Shown here: positions 44,785-57,109 of the stretch, one piece after another
Position numbering within the stretch: the stretch's first letter is position 1
Layout of the letters: each line of letters opens with the position of its first letter
DNA from: Cocos nucifera
Taxonomy: Eukaryota > Streptophyta > Magnoliopsida > Arecales > Arecaceae
Length of the DNA stretch: 64,000 nt
NCBI GenBank assembly: GCA_006176705.1
Contig: QRFJ01000765.1
Span: 558,001 to 622,000, forward strand
Reading direction: 5' to 3'
Program-made: the position numbers and the translations under genes
Notes under the pieces: model-generated
Told to the model about the DNA's origin: nothing
What the model saw: the letters and a program-made list of their open reading frames with translations, nothing else
Databases searched by the model: none

Positions 44785-46394
44785 TGATAGGAACGTGATG
44801 CTGTCATTAAGATACCATATTTATCAGTTTAATCCAACTTCTTAAAATAATTAAAAATCCATAGATAGCAGTGAGTCGGGTCCAATCCACTGGGAAGGTA
44901 GTGTTTTTAGATTTGAAATCTTTAATTTTATAAAAGAAAAAAAAAAGAGAAGAGTTTTAGGATTAAAAGTGAAGTCAGAAAATAAAAAAAATAAAAATTA
45001 AAAGATGCAGAAATTTAAACTTGGTACTAAGATCTACTAGTTAGATCTTAGCATCTACTTACAATAAAATAAAAGGCAATAATTAAAGTATAAAAATTAA
45101 ATTATAATAGAAATAAAAAATATGAAAATAAATATTATATTAAAAAATTTATAATTTAAATACATAAAATAAAAAAAATTAAATAGGCTGATCTCTGATC
45201 TTGGATTGGCATTGGTGGAAAGATGGTGTAAAAGCCTAGCTCTTCTTCTCGGCACCCATTGCTTTGAAGCAGCCATTAACCCATAGTTTGGCTTCATCCT
45301 GTACCAAAGCTTTACTTTAATATGAGATGTTTGTTTTGAAGGCTTGGGGGTCCTTAAATAGATGTTGGAGGGCTGCAGGATTTTCTTTTGGGCAATGTGG
45401 CACTAAGGGCCATTTTAATCATGAAAATAGGAAGAAATCTGAGTGAAATTTGAATTAAAATAGCTTCTGAATAAATTTTGTTGAGTTCTTTTAATTCTGA
45501 CCGTCAGATGGTAATCCGATGCTTTCAAAAATATCAAAAATGGATGTGTAATAGTCCAGATCAAGTTGGATTAAATTCTAACCATTGGATTGCGCTTGAT
45601 GGAGAAAATTAGGTCGTTGATCATGCACTAGAGAGTCTGATCATTGTCGGGAGCTTTCTGGACCATTAGATTGAAGCTGGAATCAAGCGCTGCATCCGAT
45701 GGTGATCCGAGTGAAATCAAAAACCAAATCAGAGTTGGAATAAATCTTGACCGTCCGATTTTGACCGCAAGCAACCACCATCGCACGATTGCGCATTTAC
45801 TATTCCCATGGACCACGTGGATCAGCCGCACTGCACATCATAGCCAATCAGTGCTCCTATCATCGAGTGAAAAGACTAGATTGCCCTATGAGCTGCGATG
45901 GATTTTCTGTAAACCATTTAAGGTTCTAGGTCCACCACGTGGCAAGCTTTGATTCCCCCATTTTTGTTGAGCTGGCGGTTCACACTGTGCTGTAGATCGA
46001 TGGGTGGCTTCTGGGCTTGATTGGCTAGCACGGCTGGTTTGGTGTGCTGGCTTGGTCGGCTTGGCTCGGTGGATTTGGATGCACCGACTGCTGCGGCGTG
46101 GCGGCTTGAGCCGACTGAGCTGTATGTTATTTTTCATTTAATATTTCTTTAAAAATTCATATCTTTTTTATTTTAGCTTTATTTTACTCAAAATTTATTT
46201 TATTATGATAAAAAGAATAAGCTCTTTCCATTGGTATTAAAATTTTATTTTTTATTATTTTTTTAATTAATTTTTTAATTAATAAAAATATGAATTTCTT
46301 AAAAATATATATCAATTAATTATTAATTCTTAAAAATAAGCATAAATTAATTAATAAATTGATACTTTTGTAGGTAAATTTATGATACTTATCA
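44785..46394 (-). repeat. 3' LTR of Athila-2
   Basis: Minus-strand promoter pair GTGCCACATTG (45,393-45,403) and TATTTAA (45,354-45,360), 32 bp apart. The GC-rich block at 45,900-46,130 matches the one in Athila-1. Confidence 0.9.
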
Positions 46395-47717
46395 TACCTC
46401 CCAACTTAAGCTTTGCTCATCCTCGAGTAAAGAAAGAATTTAGTTTTAAATATCTTTTAACTTTAGAGTTTCGAATTTTACCTAAGCAGTTTTCAAGATG
46501 GTCATTGACATTCAGTAGAGCTTAAGTGAGATATATCATTGAGGTATTAATACTTATCAATAGAAAAATTAAGTAAAGAATATTAAATTTTTCTAAACTT
46601 TTTCTGAATTATACTACCTTTATCTTTGATTTGTCTAAACTTTCATATAGACAAATGTATTGCTATTTCCATCCTTTATTTATTGATTTTTATTTTCATA
46701 TTGACCACTTTTTGATGTGAATATCATTGCTTACTTAGGCAACGGGATCCAGTTACTTGATAGAAAATTCAATATTTTTTTTTTTATAATTTTTACCACT
46801 ATTGAGTGTCTTAACTCCTTAAGCTTTCTATTTGATCCATGTAGCGAGTCTTGGGCCAATGACTCCCAAACCAGTTGGCTTTAGGGCACTAGGTATAGAA
46901 TACCCCTCGGGCTTACTAGCTCGAATCAAATAGGCTACGAGTTAAGACTAGCTTTACAACGAGCTTCTTTGCCCTTCCCACCTTTTGACGCAAAACTCAA
47001 TGCTTGCTTAGGCAAAGAGGCCCGGTTACTCAGTGAGAAGTACTTGAAAACTATTTTATTTAATTTTTTATATAAAAACTATTTTATTTAATTTTTTTAT
47101 ATGAAGAAATGTATAGTTACCCTACACAAGCCTATAAAAAGTAGACTTTTCTTTGATGCTAGTAGAAAAAATTAGAAATGCTCCAAGAAAAAACTTTTTA
47201 TGTTCTAGACTTAACTCTTTATTGAATTTTCTTAATACTTGATTCCTCAATATCTCACAGATTCTCTGATCTGTGCATCAATTTTTTTTTAAAAATGCTT
47301 AGTTTAATTCGATTCTTAAGCATAATCAGGTGTCTAAATACTAAATACTAACTTTTTTCGAGGACTTAAAATTTTAAAATTTTTATTTTTCTCCCCCCCA
47401 ACTTAATCGACATTATCCTCAATGGAGAAGAAAAAATAAAGGATGTAATAAAGAACATGAAAGAATACACCTGACTATATTTTTGGTCCAGCACATGCCT
47501 TTGAAAATTTGGAGCTCTCCCTTCAACTTATTCAAATTATCCTAAAAAGAAAATAAATTAGAAAGATAAATTAGATAAAAACTAAATATTGGGTTGCCTT
47601 CCAACAAGCACTAAGTTTACCATCTTTAGTCAGACACAATACAGCTTAACTATCCCGTATCAAATACTGGATTGATAAATTCTAATGGATTTGGATTGCC
47701 AATCTTAGAAAGTTGAT
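46395..47717 (-). other. 3' non-coding region of Athila-2
   Basis: Begins (+) TACCTCCCAACTTAAGCTTTG, the reverse of the Athila-1 purine tract. It contains the counterpart hairpin (47,587-47,606) and CCCCCAACTTAATCGACATT (47,396 on), the second purine-type motif. Two related ~260-bp stretches begin near 46,730 and 46,993 (GCTTACTTAGGCAACG / GCTTGCTTAGGCAAAG). No frame. Confidence 0.7.
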
Positions 47718-48194
47718 TTATAATTCCATTATTGTATATTCATTATTAATTAGGAGAACATAATTTGTGACCCCATTCTCAGACCCATGTTTATTAAGAA
47801 TTTCTCCTATTTGTTCTTCTAAAATGCTCATGAATGGAGTTTTAGGAGTTAAGTTTGATTCAATGGGTGCTGGAAGGGTGTCTAAAGATGGTTTTAATTT
47901 TAAAGGTAAATTAATGTAATCTTGCTTAAACAACTCCGTTGGTTCTTGATTTTTGTAAGAAGAACCGACTTCTAGGGTTGAAGAAAACAGGCTTTTAGGT
48001 TTATAAGTTTTGGATAAATCATCTATTCTCTTTTTTTCTTTTTCTATCTCATTTAAACTAGAACTAGCATCAGCACTAATTTTTGATTCGAGTTCTTTTA
48101 TGTGGTTAGCTTCAGTACTAACCAGTTTCTCTAAATTTTTATTTTGGCTAGCATTAGCACTAGCCTCTTTTACCTGATCTTGGTATGGGTCCAT
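47718..48194 (-). pseudogene. Athila-2 gag C-terminal frame (158 codons)
   Basis: Minus strand. It starts MDPYQDQVKEASANASQNKN; the Athila-1 gag has KDPYQDQVIEANTDVSQR at the equivalent place, so the true frame begins further upstream. It is Lys/Glu/Ser-rich with a likely coiled segment (LESKISADASSSLNEIEKEK) and ends NNEYTIMEL. In Athila-1 the protease follows this region; here the frame closes and non-coding 3' sequence starts, so pol was deleted or never present. It is the least damaged frame of the element. Confidence 0.75.
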
Positions 48195-48896
48195 AAGAAT
48201 TCTATAGCTTTTAAGTTTAGAAATTTTTTTGATATTCTCAAATTGAGGATTCTTAAGTGAGACATTAAATTAATAACTTGATCCAGATGATTAGTGGACA
48301 TTAGGTGGGTTGTTTGAAATTGGTAGGCTCGGTAGTTGATCTAGTTCTCTCCTCGTGTTAGACTCAACTAATTATCCTATTTGAGCTTCTAGCCTGGCGA
48401 TAGATTGTTGTTGAGTTAAGATCGATTGTTATTGATTCAGAATTAATTATTGAAGTTGATTAAATCATCGTCAGCTAGATTGGTTTGTTGAGAAGGTAGA
48501 TATGATAGTTGGTTATTATATGGTGGCTAGGTAAACTGACTAGACTGACCATTATTATAGGCATAGTTTTGGTATTGGGGTCTGTTTTGATAATTTTGCA
48601 CTGATGGAGTTTGGTTCTGAGTCTGAGTCTATTGTGATTTTCAAGAAAAATTAGAGTAGTTACTCCAATATGGATTATATGAATTTTAAAGAAGATTATT
48701 AACCGGCTTGGAGTAGCCTTGAGTAGCTTAAACTTATTCTTGAATAAAATGTGAAAACTGTAGAGCATGATGGATTTGGGCTAGGTGATGTGAATTGTGT
48801 AGAAGATTGTTGACCTAGGATTAGAAGTTGATCTAATTTTTGGGCAAGAAGGTCAACTTTATCTAATTTTTGGACTATTAGGTTTAGATTAGCCAT
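48195..48896 (-). pseudogene. Athila-2 gag, upstream part (broken)
   Basis: The minus strand (48,699-48,896) reads MANLNLIVQKLDKVDLLAQK then LDQLLILGQQSSTQF, matching the VDLIAQKLDQFLNLGQQ segment of Athila-1 gag. Downstream, Gln/Tyr/Asn-rich pieces (QNYQNRPQYQNYAYNNG-like, near 48,545-48,600) match in other frames. The zinc knuckle is not recognisable. The capsid domain further upstream is absent or fully decayed. Confidence 0.7.
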
Positions 48897-50233
48897 TTGA
48901 TTATCAGGTTTAATGTGAATTAATCATTCAATTAAGTTCAACTAAATCAAAAAAAGTGATTTTCTATCATGCATGTATTAGTGTAACCCTAATGTATGGT
49001 TTAAAATTTTTTAGATTTTTTTAAATTTTTTTATATCTATTTTTTATTATTTTATTATATTATTATTTTTTAAAAAAATATATATATATTTTAAAATTAT
49101 TTTAATTATTATTTTTAATTTAATTTAATTATTATTTTTAATATTTTTTAGTTAGTTTAATTTAATTTAATTTTTATTTTATTTTATTTTATTTTATTTT
49201 TGAAGGAGAAAGGAGAAGAAAGAAAGAAGAGTTCTAAAGAAGAGGTCCTATGGAGTCCTAGAACTAAGAAGAGAGAGAAGAATTAGGTTTAATTAGGTTT
49301 GATGTTGGTTAGCGATCAAGTTGGTCAATCAATCCTGACATGGTTATCCTAGATCTAAACAGCTCCTAACTATCAAGGTCACCTTCAAGCCCTCCAAGTG
49401 TAAGATCAGCCAATCAACTAGCCAGGTAAGTATAAGGTCGGTGGGAGTCCCTCCATTGCTTGCCTTAGACACCAATTGTGCTTGACCAGATAAGCGAACG
49501 AAACCAATTAGAAACCATCTTCCTTCGGGTCCAGTCGTTCTTGAACCACTTTCTTAGACATCAGTCAAATTGACTAATCCTAATCTGGTTCAACTCTTAG
49601 GGTTTCTTATCCTATTGAGCTCGAGCTCCTAGGGCTGATGTCTAATTGATTTTAAAATTAAAGGCTTAGATCAATGCAGGATCCTGGTTGATTGTTTGTG
49701 GGCCAAGAAAGGGTGATCAAATCTCCATCTTATCTTGTTTAATTGGGTATTGCCCTTAATTTGATTTAATATGAATATGCACAAAAAAAAAATTCAATCA
49801 AAGGATTCTATGCAATTTAAACTAGATGTATGCAATTAATTAAATTTTGAAAGGCTTACCTTGCCTCCAGCAATCACCAAAAAAAAATAAAACTAATATG
49901 ATGCATGCTCTAAATAGTTAGAATTTTTAATCTTATCTTGAGACTTTTAATTAGGTTTAAATAAATATTTTTTAAATTAATTTAAAAATAAAGTAAATAA
50001 ATAAATAAATAAAAAGAAAAGAGGACTAGAGTTAGGATTGATCTCACCAAAATTAGATGCTTTCTTCCTTTCCCCTTTTTTTCTTCTTTTCTCTTTTTTT
50101 CTATAAAATAAATAAATAAAAAGTTAGTAAGCAATATTTAAAAAAAATATTTATAATTAATTTATAAAAAAAATTAAAGAAATCAAAGAAAAAAATAGCA
50201 TCTATTCTTTTTTCGGCAATGGTGCCAAAAACT
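48897..50233 (-). other. Leader and primer site of Athila-2
   Basis: No frame. An ATTTT-type run lies at 49,140-49,205. The shared leader blocks lie at 49,421-49,447 and 49,459-49,477 (minus strand reads GGTGTCTAAGGCAAGC ... CTCCCACCGACC ... CTTACCTGGC). The primer site TGGCACCATTGCCG lies at about 50,214-50,227. Confidence 0.75.
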
Positions 50234-51868
50234 TGATAGGAACGCGATGTAGTCGTTAAGACACCATGTTTATCAGTTTAATCCGACTTCTTAAAATAAT
50301 TAAAAATCTATAAATAATAGTGAGTTGGGTCGAATCCATAGGAAAAGTAGTGTTTTTAGATTTAAAATATTTGATTTTATAAAAAAAAGAAAAAAAAAGA
50401 ATTTTGGGATTAAAAGCGAAGTTAGAAAATAAAAAAAATAAAAATTAAAAGATGCAGAAATTTAAACTTGGTACTAAGATTAACTAGTTAGATTTTAGCA
50501 TCTACTTGTAATAAAATAAAAAGTAATAATTAAAGTATAGAAATTAAATTATAATAAAAATAAAGAGCATGAAATTAAAGAGCATAAAAATAAATATTAC
50601 ATTAAAAAGTTCATAATTTAAATACATAAAATAAAAAAAAATAAAATAAGTTGATCTCTGATCTTGGATCGGCATTGGTGGAAAGATGGTGTAGAAGCCT
50701 AGCTCTTCTTCTCGGCATCCGTTGCTTTGAAGCAGCCATTAACCCATAGCCTGGCTTCATCCTATACCAAAGCTTCACCTTAATCTGAGATATTTGTTTT
50801 GAAGGCTTGGGGGTCCTTAAATAGATGTTGGAGGGCTGGAGGATTTTCTTCTGGGTAATGTGGGACTAAGGGCCATTTTAATCGTGAAAATAGGAAGAAA
50901 TCCAAGTGAAATTTAGATTAAAATAGCCCCTAAATAAATTTTGTTGAGTTCTTTTAATTCTAGCCATCAGATGGTGATCCGATGCTTCCAAAAGTACCAA
51001 AAATGGACGTGTAATGATCCAGATCAAGTTGGATTAAATTCTGACCATTAGATCATGCTTGATGGATGAAATTAGGTCGTTGATCATGCGTCAGAGAGTC
51101 TAATCGCCATCAGGAGTTTTTGGACCATCGGATCGAAGCTGGAATCAAGCGCTGCCATCCGATGGTGATTCGGGTGTAATCAGAAACCAAATCAGAGTTG
51201 GAATAAACCTTGACCGTCCGATCTTGACCGCAAGCAACCACCACCGCATGATCGTGTATTTACTATTTCCATGGACTGCGTGGACCAACCGCACCACACA
51301 CCATAGCCAATCAGTGCTCCTATCATTGAGTGAAAAGACTAGATTGCCCTATGAGCCACGATGGATTTTCTATAAACCCTTTAAGGGTCTAGGTCCACCA
51401 TGTGGCAAGCTTTGATTCACCCATTTTTGCTGAGCTGACGGTTCACACTATGCTATAGACCGATGGGTGGCTTCTAGGCTTGAGTCGGTTAGCGTGGTTG
51501 GCTTGGCGTGTTGGCTTGGTCGACTTGGCTAGGTTTATTTGGACGTGCCGGCTGCTGCAGCATGGCGGCTTGAGCCGACTGAGCTATATGTTATTTTTTA
51601 TTTAATTTTTTTTATTTCTTTAGAAATTCATATTTTTTTCATTTTAGCTCCATTTTGCTCAAAACTTATTTCATTATGATCAAAAAAATAATGTCTTTCC
51701 ATTAATATTAAAATTTTATTTTTTACTTTTATTTTTTTAATTAATTTTTTAATTAATAAAAATATGAATTTTCTAAAAATATGTAGCAATTAATTATTAA
51801 TTCTTAAAAATAAGCATAAATTAATTGATAAATTGATGCTTTTATAGATAAATTTATGATACTTATCA
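50234..51868 (-). repeat. 5' LTR of Athila-2
   Basis: Minus-strand GTCCCACATTA (50,856-50,866) and TATTTAA (50,817-50,823), 32 bp apart. Followed by GACTC. Confidence 0.9.
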
Positions 51869-52812
51869 GACTCCTCTCAGATTTTTTCTTCAGTTGAACT
51901 CCTCCTTTAATTAGATTCCTCCTGGACTCCTTTAGTTGGACTCCTTTCGGACCCCTCTTTTAGTCAGATTCCTCTCGGACTCCTCCTTCAGTTGAACTTC
52001 TTCTAGACTTCTTCTTTGATAGAGCATCTTTTGGACTTTTTCTTCAGTCGAACTTCTCCTTCAATCGGACTCCTTTCGGACTTCTCCTTCAGTCTGACTC
52101 CTTTCGGACTCATTTTGGACTCCTCCTTCAGTCGGACTCCTCCTGGACTTCTTCATTAGTTGGACTCCTTTGGAACTCCTCTCAGATTACTTCAGTTGGA
52201 TTCCTCCCACACTCCTCCTTCAGTCAGACTGCTTTCGGACTCCTCCTTCAGTCGGACTCCTTTCAACTGCTTAAAAGAACTTTTTCCAGCCAAACTTCTT
52301 TCTGTCGCTAGAAGAACTTCGGCATCAATTCTTGCTACAATGAATATCAGTCAACACACGAATGATCTTGGGGACATTCGAACCTCTCTTAAACTATTGA
52401 TCAGTGAAGTCCTTCACTGCTTGTGATTATCCCATCTGGACTTCAACTGTTCAATACTGACAAATTGGCACATCACAACAACAAACACTATCCTCCGTAA
52501 CAAACTCTACATGGCCCCGAATGGCCCACTATTAGGTAGTTACGGTTATCACCATCAATTTGTTACAGGCTCCATTTATAAAAGAGACCCTTCAGATATA
52601 TTTTCTCTCTAAGCTAACTTTTCCTTTTCGACACTCTACTTCTTTATTTCCTGAGCACTCCATTCCAGTTGGCCAAAAATTTACTTGAGTATCAGAGGGT
52701 CCTGCTGGAGTCTCACGCCTTTGGTTTGGATTTTATTTTGTAGGTCCTATCGATGGCCGCATCTTTCCAGCTCTAGTTACCTCTTGCATCCTTGTAGATT
52801 TTCTCACCAATA
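51869..52812 (+). repeat. 5' LTR of Tat-R, second part
   Basis: The CTTCAGTCGGACTCC array continues to about 52,265, then unique U3 with TATAAAAG at 52,577-52,584. The last 300 bp match the Tat-L LTR. The end is taken at CACCAATA, where Tat-L has CACCAACA. Confidence 0.78.
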
Positions 52813-52940
52813 GGATTGGCGCTAGAGGAAGGGACCTATAAGCCCTTATTCTTGAAAGAGTGCCCAATCGATCCTACTTACCTTTCTTTTCCGTTTAATT
52901 TCTTAAATCCATTTCAGCTTGATGCTCTCTTGCTCCTGAA

Positions 52941-54350
52941 ATGCCTCCAAAGAAGATGACCACCCATCGGTCTATTGCCTCCACCACTAGGTCCGAGCTG
53001 GATGTGCTTGATCTGGTTCCATCATCTGCTCCTCAACCTCCTTAATCGATAGTCATGGTGGATCTTGAGCAGTTCAACCTATTGATGTAGCAGGTTTGGG
53101 GCCTCACTGAGATGGTGCGGGTCATACAATGCCCCCCAGTGGCAGCCCAGCCAGAAATTCTCCCATCGAAATCTTAAGAACCGGCTCAAAGAAAGCATAC
53201 ATGGGTCAGTAGATCCGTCACTCTCGAAAAGGAAAAGTGGAAGGTAGAGGATCCTGGCTCTGATCATGATTCTTCTTCAGAAGAGACCTTCTCCATCTAT
53301 AGTCAAAAACTCTCTAGAATCCATGATCAAAATGATGCTCTCGATCAAAGGCTTGAGGAAATGAACCGATGGATCAAAGAGCTCCATAAAGCTCCTCCCC
53401 ATGGAAATGATATTTGCATCGATCCCCCTTTCTCCCATCAAATCATGTGGGAGTCCATCCCACCGAATTTCAACCTTTTTTAATTTAAGAGCTACGATGG
53501 GACCACTGATCCGATCGACCATCTGGAGGCCTTCTGGACTATGATGCTGCTCCATGGTGCATTAGATGCCATTTTGTATCGAACTTTTCCATACATCCTG
53601 AAGGAAGTAGTAAGAAATTGGTACTCAACGCTCAAGCAAAGTATGATCTTCTCTTTTGACTAGATGAGCCATCAATTTGCATCTCATTTTGTTAGCAGTC
53701 GATGTCTCAGGCAAGGTTCGGACTTCCTCATCAACATTAAGCAGAAGGAAGGGGAGTCCATCTGAGGTTATGTTAACCGCTTCAATGCTCCTGCACTAGA
53801 GGTTCAGAATTTGGACTAGTCTATTGCCATGGCCATACTAAAGAACAGCCTTCAAAAGAATGATCTACTATTCTCCTTGGAGAAGAAGTATCCTAGAGAC
53901 TTTGCCAATCTGTTGGCTTGAGCTGAAGGATATGCCCAAGCTGAAGAAGCGTTCAAATTGAAGGATAAATAAACCACAAGAGAGTGGCAGGTGGGTGAGT
54001 TTAGCAAGCCCATAATTGAAGAGAAGTCGACTGAAGCTCGTCCGCATTCTTGAACTCTTCCTGAGTGCAAGTGAGCCCGGACTCCTCCCGAGCTTGAAGA
54101 TAGAGAAGTCTTGACAGAAGGGCATGATGGAACTCTCCTCCTAAAAGATTCCATAACTATGCCCCCCTCAATTCTCCAAAAACTCAAGTGCTGATGGAAA
54201 TCAAAGAGCAACTGCCAAGACTAGAGAGAATGCACACTCATCTTGGAAAGCACAATCCTAACAAGTACTATCTCTACCATCGTGACCACGATCATGATAC
54301 AGAAGAATGCATCCAGCTCCAAGATGAGATCGAGAAGCTCATCAGGTGGG
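52941..54350 (+). pseudogene. Tat-R gag
   Basis: ATG 52,941 (MPPKKMTTHRSIASTTRSEL). The capsid (retrotrans_gag) region reads FKSYDGTTDPIDHLEAFWTM, RTFPYILKEVVRNWYSTLKQ, QFASHFVSSRCLRQGSDFLI and SIxGYVNRFNAPALEVQNLD, then YPRDFANLLAxAEGYAQAEE (53,480-53,960). The nucleocapsid region near 54,240-54,340 has YYLYHRDHDHDTEECIQLQD, the Tat form of the zinc motif, with the first Cys apparently lost to Tyr. At least seven in-frame stops. Role: particle assembly and RNA packaging. Confidence 0.85.
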
Positions 54351-54526
54351 GTTGGCTCGGTCGAATTCTATGACATCTACCTAAGACAAGGGAAGAGCGA
54401 TCGAGGGCACTACTACAACCAAAATCACCAAGAAGGAAGGAGCAGTAAGGAGATCGGCCACCTCTCGATATCATCAACACCATCTCTAGGGGGCTTCGAC
54501 GGGAGGAAGCTAGTGGATTCGAGGGA

Positions 54527-54960
54527 TTGGCTAAAAGATGGAGGACTGAGAAATCCATCACTTTCACTAAAGAAGATGCTCAAGAAGTTCAATTTCTGCA
54601 CAACGACGTGGCTGTAGTTTTTTTATACATTGCAGACTATGATGTACGCCGTGTTCTTATTGATAATGGAAGCTTTGCTGATATCATATTTTATGATGCT
54701 TTCTCTAAAGTGTCTATACCTAATAATCACCTAAGACCAATGAATTTCTCGTTGGTGGGCTTCACTGGCGATGCTGTACTAGTTGAAAAAATAATAACAT
54801 TAACTATGGCTGCAGGATGACATCCAAAGCAGTCCAGGGCATAGGTGGATTTCTTGGTAATGAGAGCTCCATCTGCTTACAATGCAATTCTCGGCCGACC
54901 TAGTCTTAATGCCCTCCAGGCAGTGGTGTTCACATATTACTTGAAAATAAAGTTTCCAAC
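54527..54960 (+). pseudogene. Tat-R protease
   Basis: ITFTKEDAQEVQFLHNDVAV, then RRVLIDNGSFADIIFYDAFS. The D-N-G-S box is the usual Tat aspartic-protease active site. It continues FLVMRAPSAYNAILGRPSLN in the next frame, the usual end of the domain. One frame change and a stop near 54,818 separate the halves. Confidence 0.83.
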
Positions 54961-55059
54961 AAACTACGGGATTGGGAAGATCAAAGGAGATCAAGCCATG
55001 GCAAGACACTCCTACTCGATTGCCCTACAAAAGAGCATATAGTCAGAACCTTGTCCAGT

Positions 55060-56290
55060 TGATGAGTTGGATGTCCGAGATAATCTTGCTGAAGAGCAAG
55101 AAGAATCCATGGAAGATCTTGTTTCAATCCCAGTAAATGATGAAAATAAAGAGCACATGGTGCAGATCGACTCTAATCTAGGAGAGAAAGTACGAGAGCA
55201 GCTCGTCAAATTTCTAAGAAGAAATGTAGATATTTTTGCTTGGATCCCCATAGACATGCTCAGTATTGATGCTGAAGTTATGGAACATCTCTAGCCGTTG
55301 ATCCTAAACATCGATCGATAAAAGAAAAGATGCGCAGCTATGCCCCAAAGAGACAGAAGGCAATTGCAAAAGAGGTTGACAAGCTCCTCATGGCTGGATT
55401 CATTCGAGAGGTCTCCTACCCAAATTGGATCTCTAATGTGGTCTTTGTTAAGAATGTAAATGGTAAGTAGAGAATGTGTATAGACTTCAAAAGGTTGAAC
55501 AAGGCCTTCCCAAAAGATAGCTATTCTCTGCCTAAGATTGATCAACTGGTGGATGCAACTTCAGATCATGAGCTCCTCACCTTCTTGGATGCTTTCTCTG
55601 GCTACAACTAAATCTGAATGGCACTAGAGGATAAGAAGAAAACTGCTTTTATTACTGATCGTGGTCTTTATTATTACAGGATTATGCTCTTTGGGCTCAA
55701 AAATGCAGGAGCAATATAGTCAATAAGATGTTCAAGGAGCAGATCGACTGCAACATGGAGATTTACATAGATGACATGCTTGTTAAGAGCCAAACTCCAA
55801 TAAATCACATAGCTGACCTCGAGGAGACATTTGGTACCCTCCAAAAATACAAGATGAAGTTGAATCCAATCAAGTATACTTTCGACGTGACATCAAGGAA
55901 GTTCTTGGTGTTTATAGTGTCAAGACGTGGAATTAAGGCAAATCTAGAGAAGATTCGAACTATCCAAGAGATGACTACTCCAAAATCAATAAAAAAAATC
56001 AGTGCTTAATGGGAAAGGTAGCAGCTTTGAATTGCTTTGTCTCAAAGTCGGCCGAGCAGTGTATGCTGTTCTTTCGAGTTCTCAAGCAACCAAAGAACTT
56101 CTACTGGATCACAGAGTGTCAGCAAACATTTGAAGAGCTCAAAAATTATCTCAACTCGTCTTCCTTGTTAGCCAAGTCCGAACCTAGAGAAGAATTATTC
56201 TTGTATTTGGCGGTCTCCCCAGCAGCCCTTGCGGCGGTCCTGATCAAGGAAGAGGCAAAAGTGCAATAATTGATTTACCATATATGTTGA
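55060..56290 (+). pseudogene. Tat-R reverse transcriptase
   Basis: The linker has LVKFLRRNVDIFAWIPIDML (55,067-55,294). RT pieces are MCIDFKRLNKAFPKDSYSLP, FLDAFSGYN (stop), ALEDKKKTAFITDRGLYYYR and FGLKNAGA (55,470-55,715). The catalytic MEIYIDDMLVKSQTPINHIA follows (55,728-56,009), then LNPIKYTFDVTSRKFLVFIV and FYWITECQQTFEELKNYLNS (56,009-56,269). The YIDD box is intact. Several stops. Confidence 0.88.
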
Positions 56291-57060
56291 GTTCTGAGGG
56301 ATGCTAAGATCAGGTATACTAAGCTAAAAAAATTAATTTACGCTCTTCTGATTGCAGTCAGGAGACTTCGACCCTACTTCTAGGGGCACACTATAACTCT
56401 CCTCACTGATCAACCAATTAAGATAGTCCTTCATCAAATGGATGTCTTTGAGAGAATAGCAAAATGAGCAATTGAGCTTATAGAGTTTGACATCAACTAC
56501 CAACCTCGGCCATCAATCAAGGCCCAAATATTGATAGATTTTATAGTGGAATGTACCATTTCGTATGAAGCTGAACTTGAACAAAATGAAACTAGTATTC
56601 CATAGTTGCAGCCGAATCCCCCCAAAGAAAAAGCCAACCTTCCTAAAGGTTTCTGGGCCTTATACGTGGATGGCTCGTCTAATGCTTCCAGTGCAGGCAT
56701 AGGTTTGATCTTGGTCAGTCCAAAAGGAATTGTTGCAGAGCATGCTCTACGTTTTGAATTCCCTACGACCAATAATGAGGTCAAGTATGAGGCATTGATC
56801 GCAGGATTGAAGATAAATAAAGAACTAAAAGTAGATCGGCTCTAAGTTTACAGTGACTCTCAGTTAGTAGTGGAACAAGTCAGTGGCAATTATGAAGCTT
56901 GGGAGGATAGCATGGTCAAGTATCTAGAAGAAGTGAAGAGTATGACTCTAGCTATTAGGAGCTTTAATATTAAATAAATTTCAAGGGCAGAGAACAATAG
57001 GGTTGACCTTCTCTTCAAATTGTCCATGCTAGCCCTGACTGAACTGCCTAAGGAGGTCTT
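56291..57060 (+). pseudogene. Tat-R RNase H (connection domain and archaeal-type RNase H)
   Basis: 56,290-56,600: connection with IKIVLHQMDVFERIAKxAIE-like and FDINYQPRPSIKAQILIDFI. 56,606-56,845: FWALYVDGSSNASSAGIGLI and FPTTNNEVKYEALIAGLKIN, which hold the D and E of the second RNase H, then VYSDSQLVVEQVSGNYEAWE after a stop. The second RNase H is typical of the Tat lineage and supports that placement. Confidence 0.85.
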
Positions 57061-57109
57061 CTTTGAAGTCTTGAAATACCTGAGTTTGGAGGAGCCATAG
57101 TTTGTGATG

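Larger units (their letters stand above)
44785..51868 (-). mobile_element. Non-autonomous gag-only Athila-like element (Athila-2)
   Basis: LTRs of 1,610 bp (44,785-46,394) and 1,635 bp (50,234-51,868), TGATAGG...TTATCA on +, flanked by GACTC. The primer site and purine tract (CAACTTAAGC and TTGGCACCATTGCC, read on the minus strand) match Athila-1 and show minus orientation. The 3.84-kb interior has a gag-like region but no protease, RT, RNase H or integrase. It therefore depended on enzymes from a related full element such as Athila-1. Confidence 0.9.
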
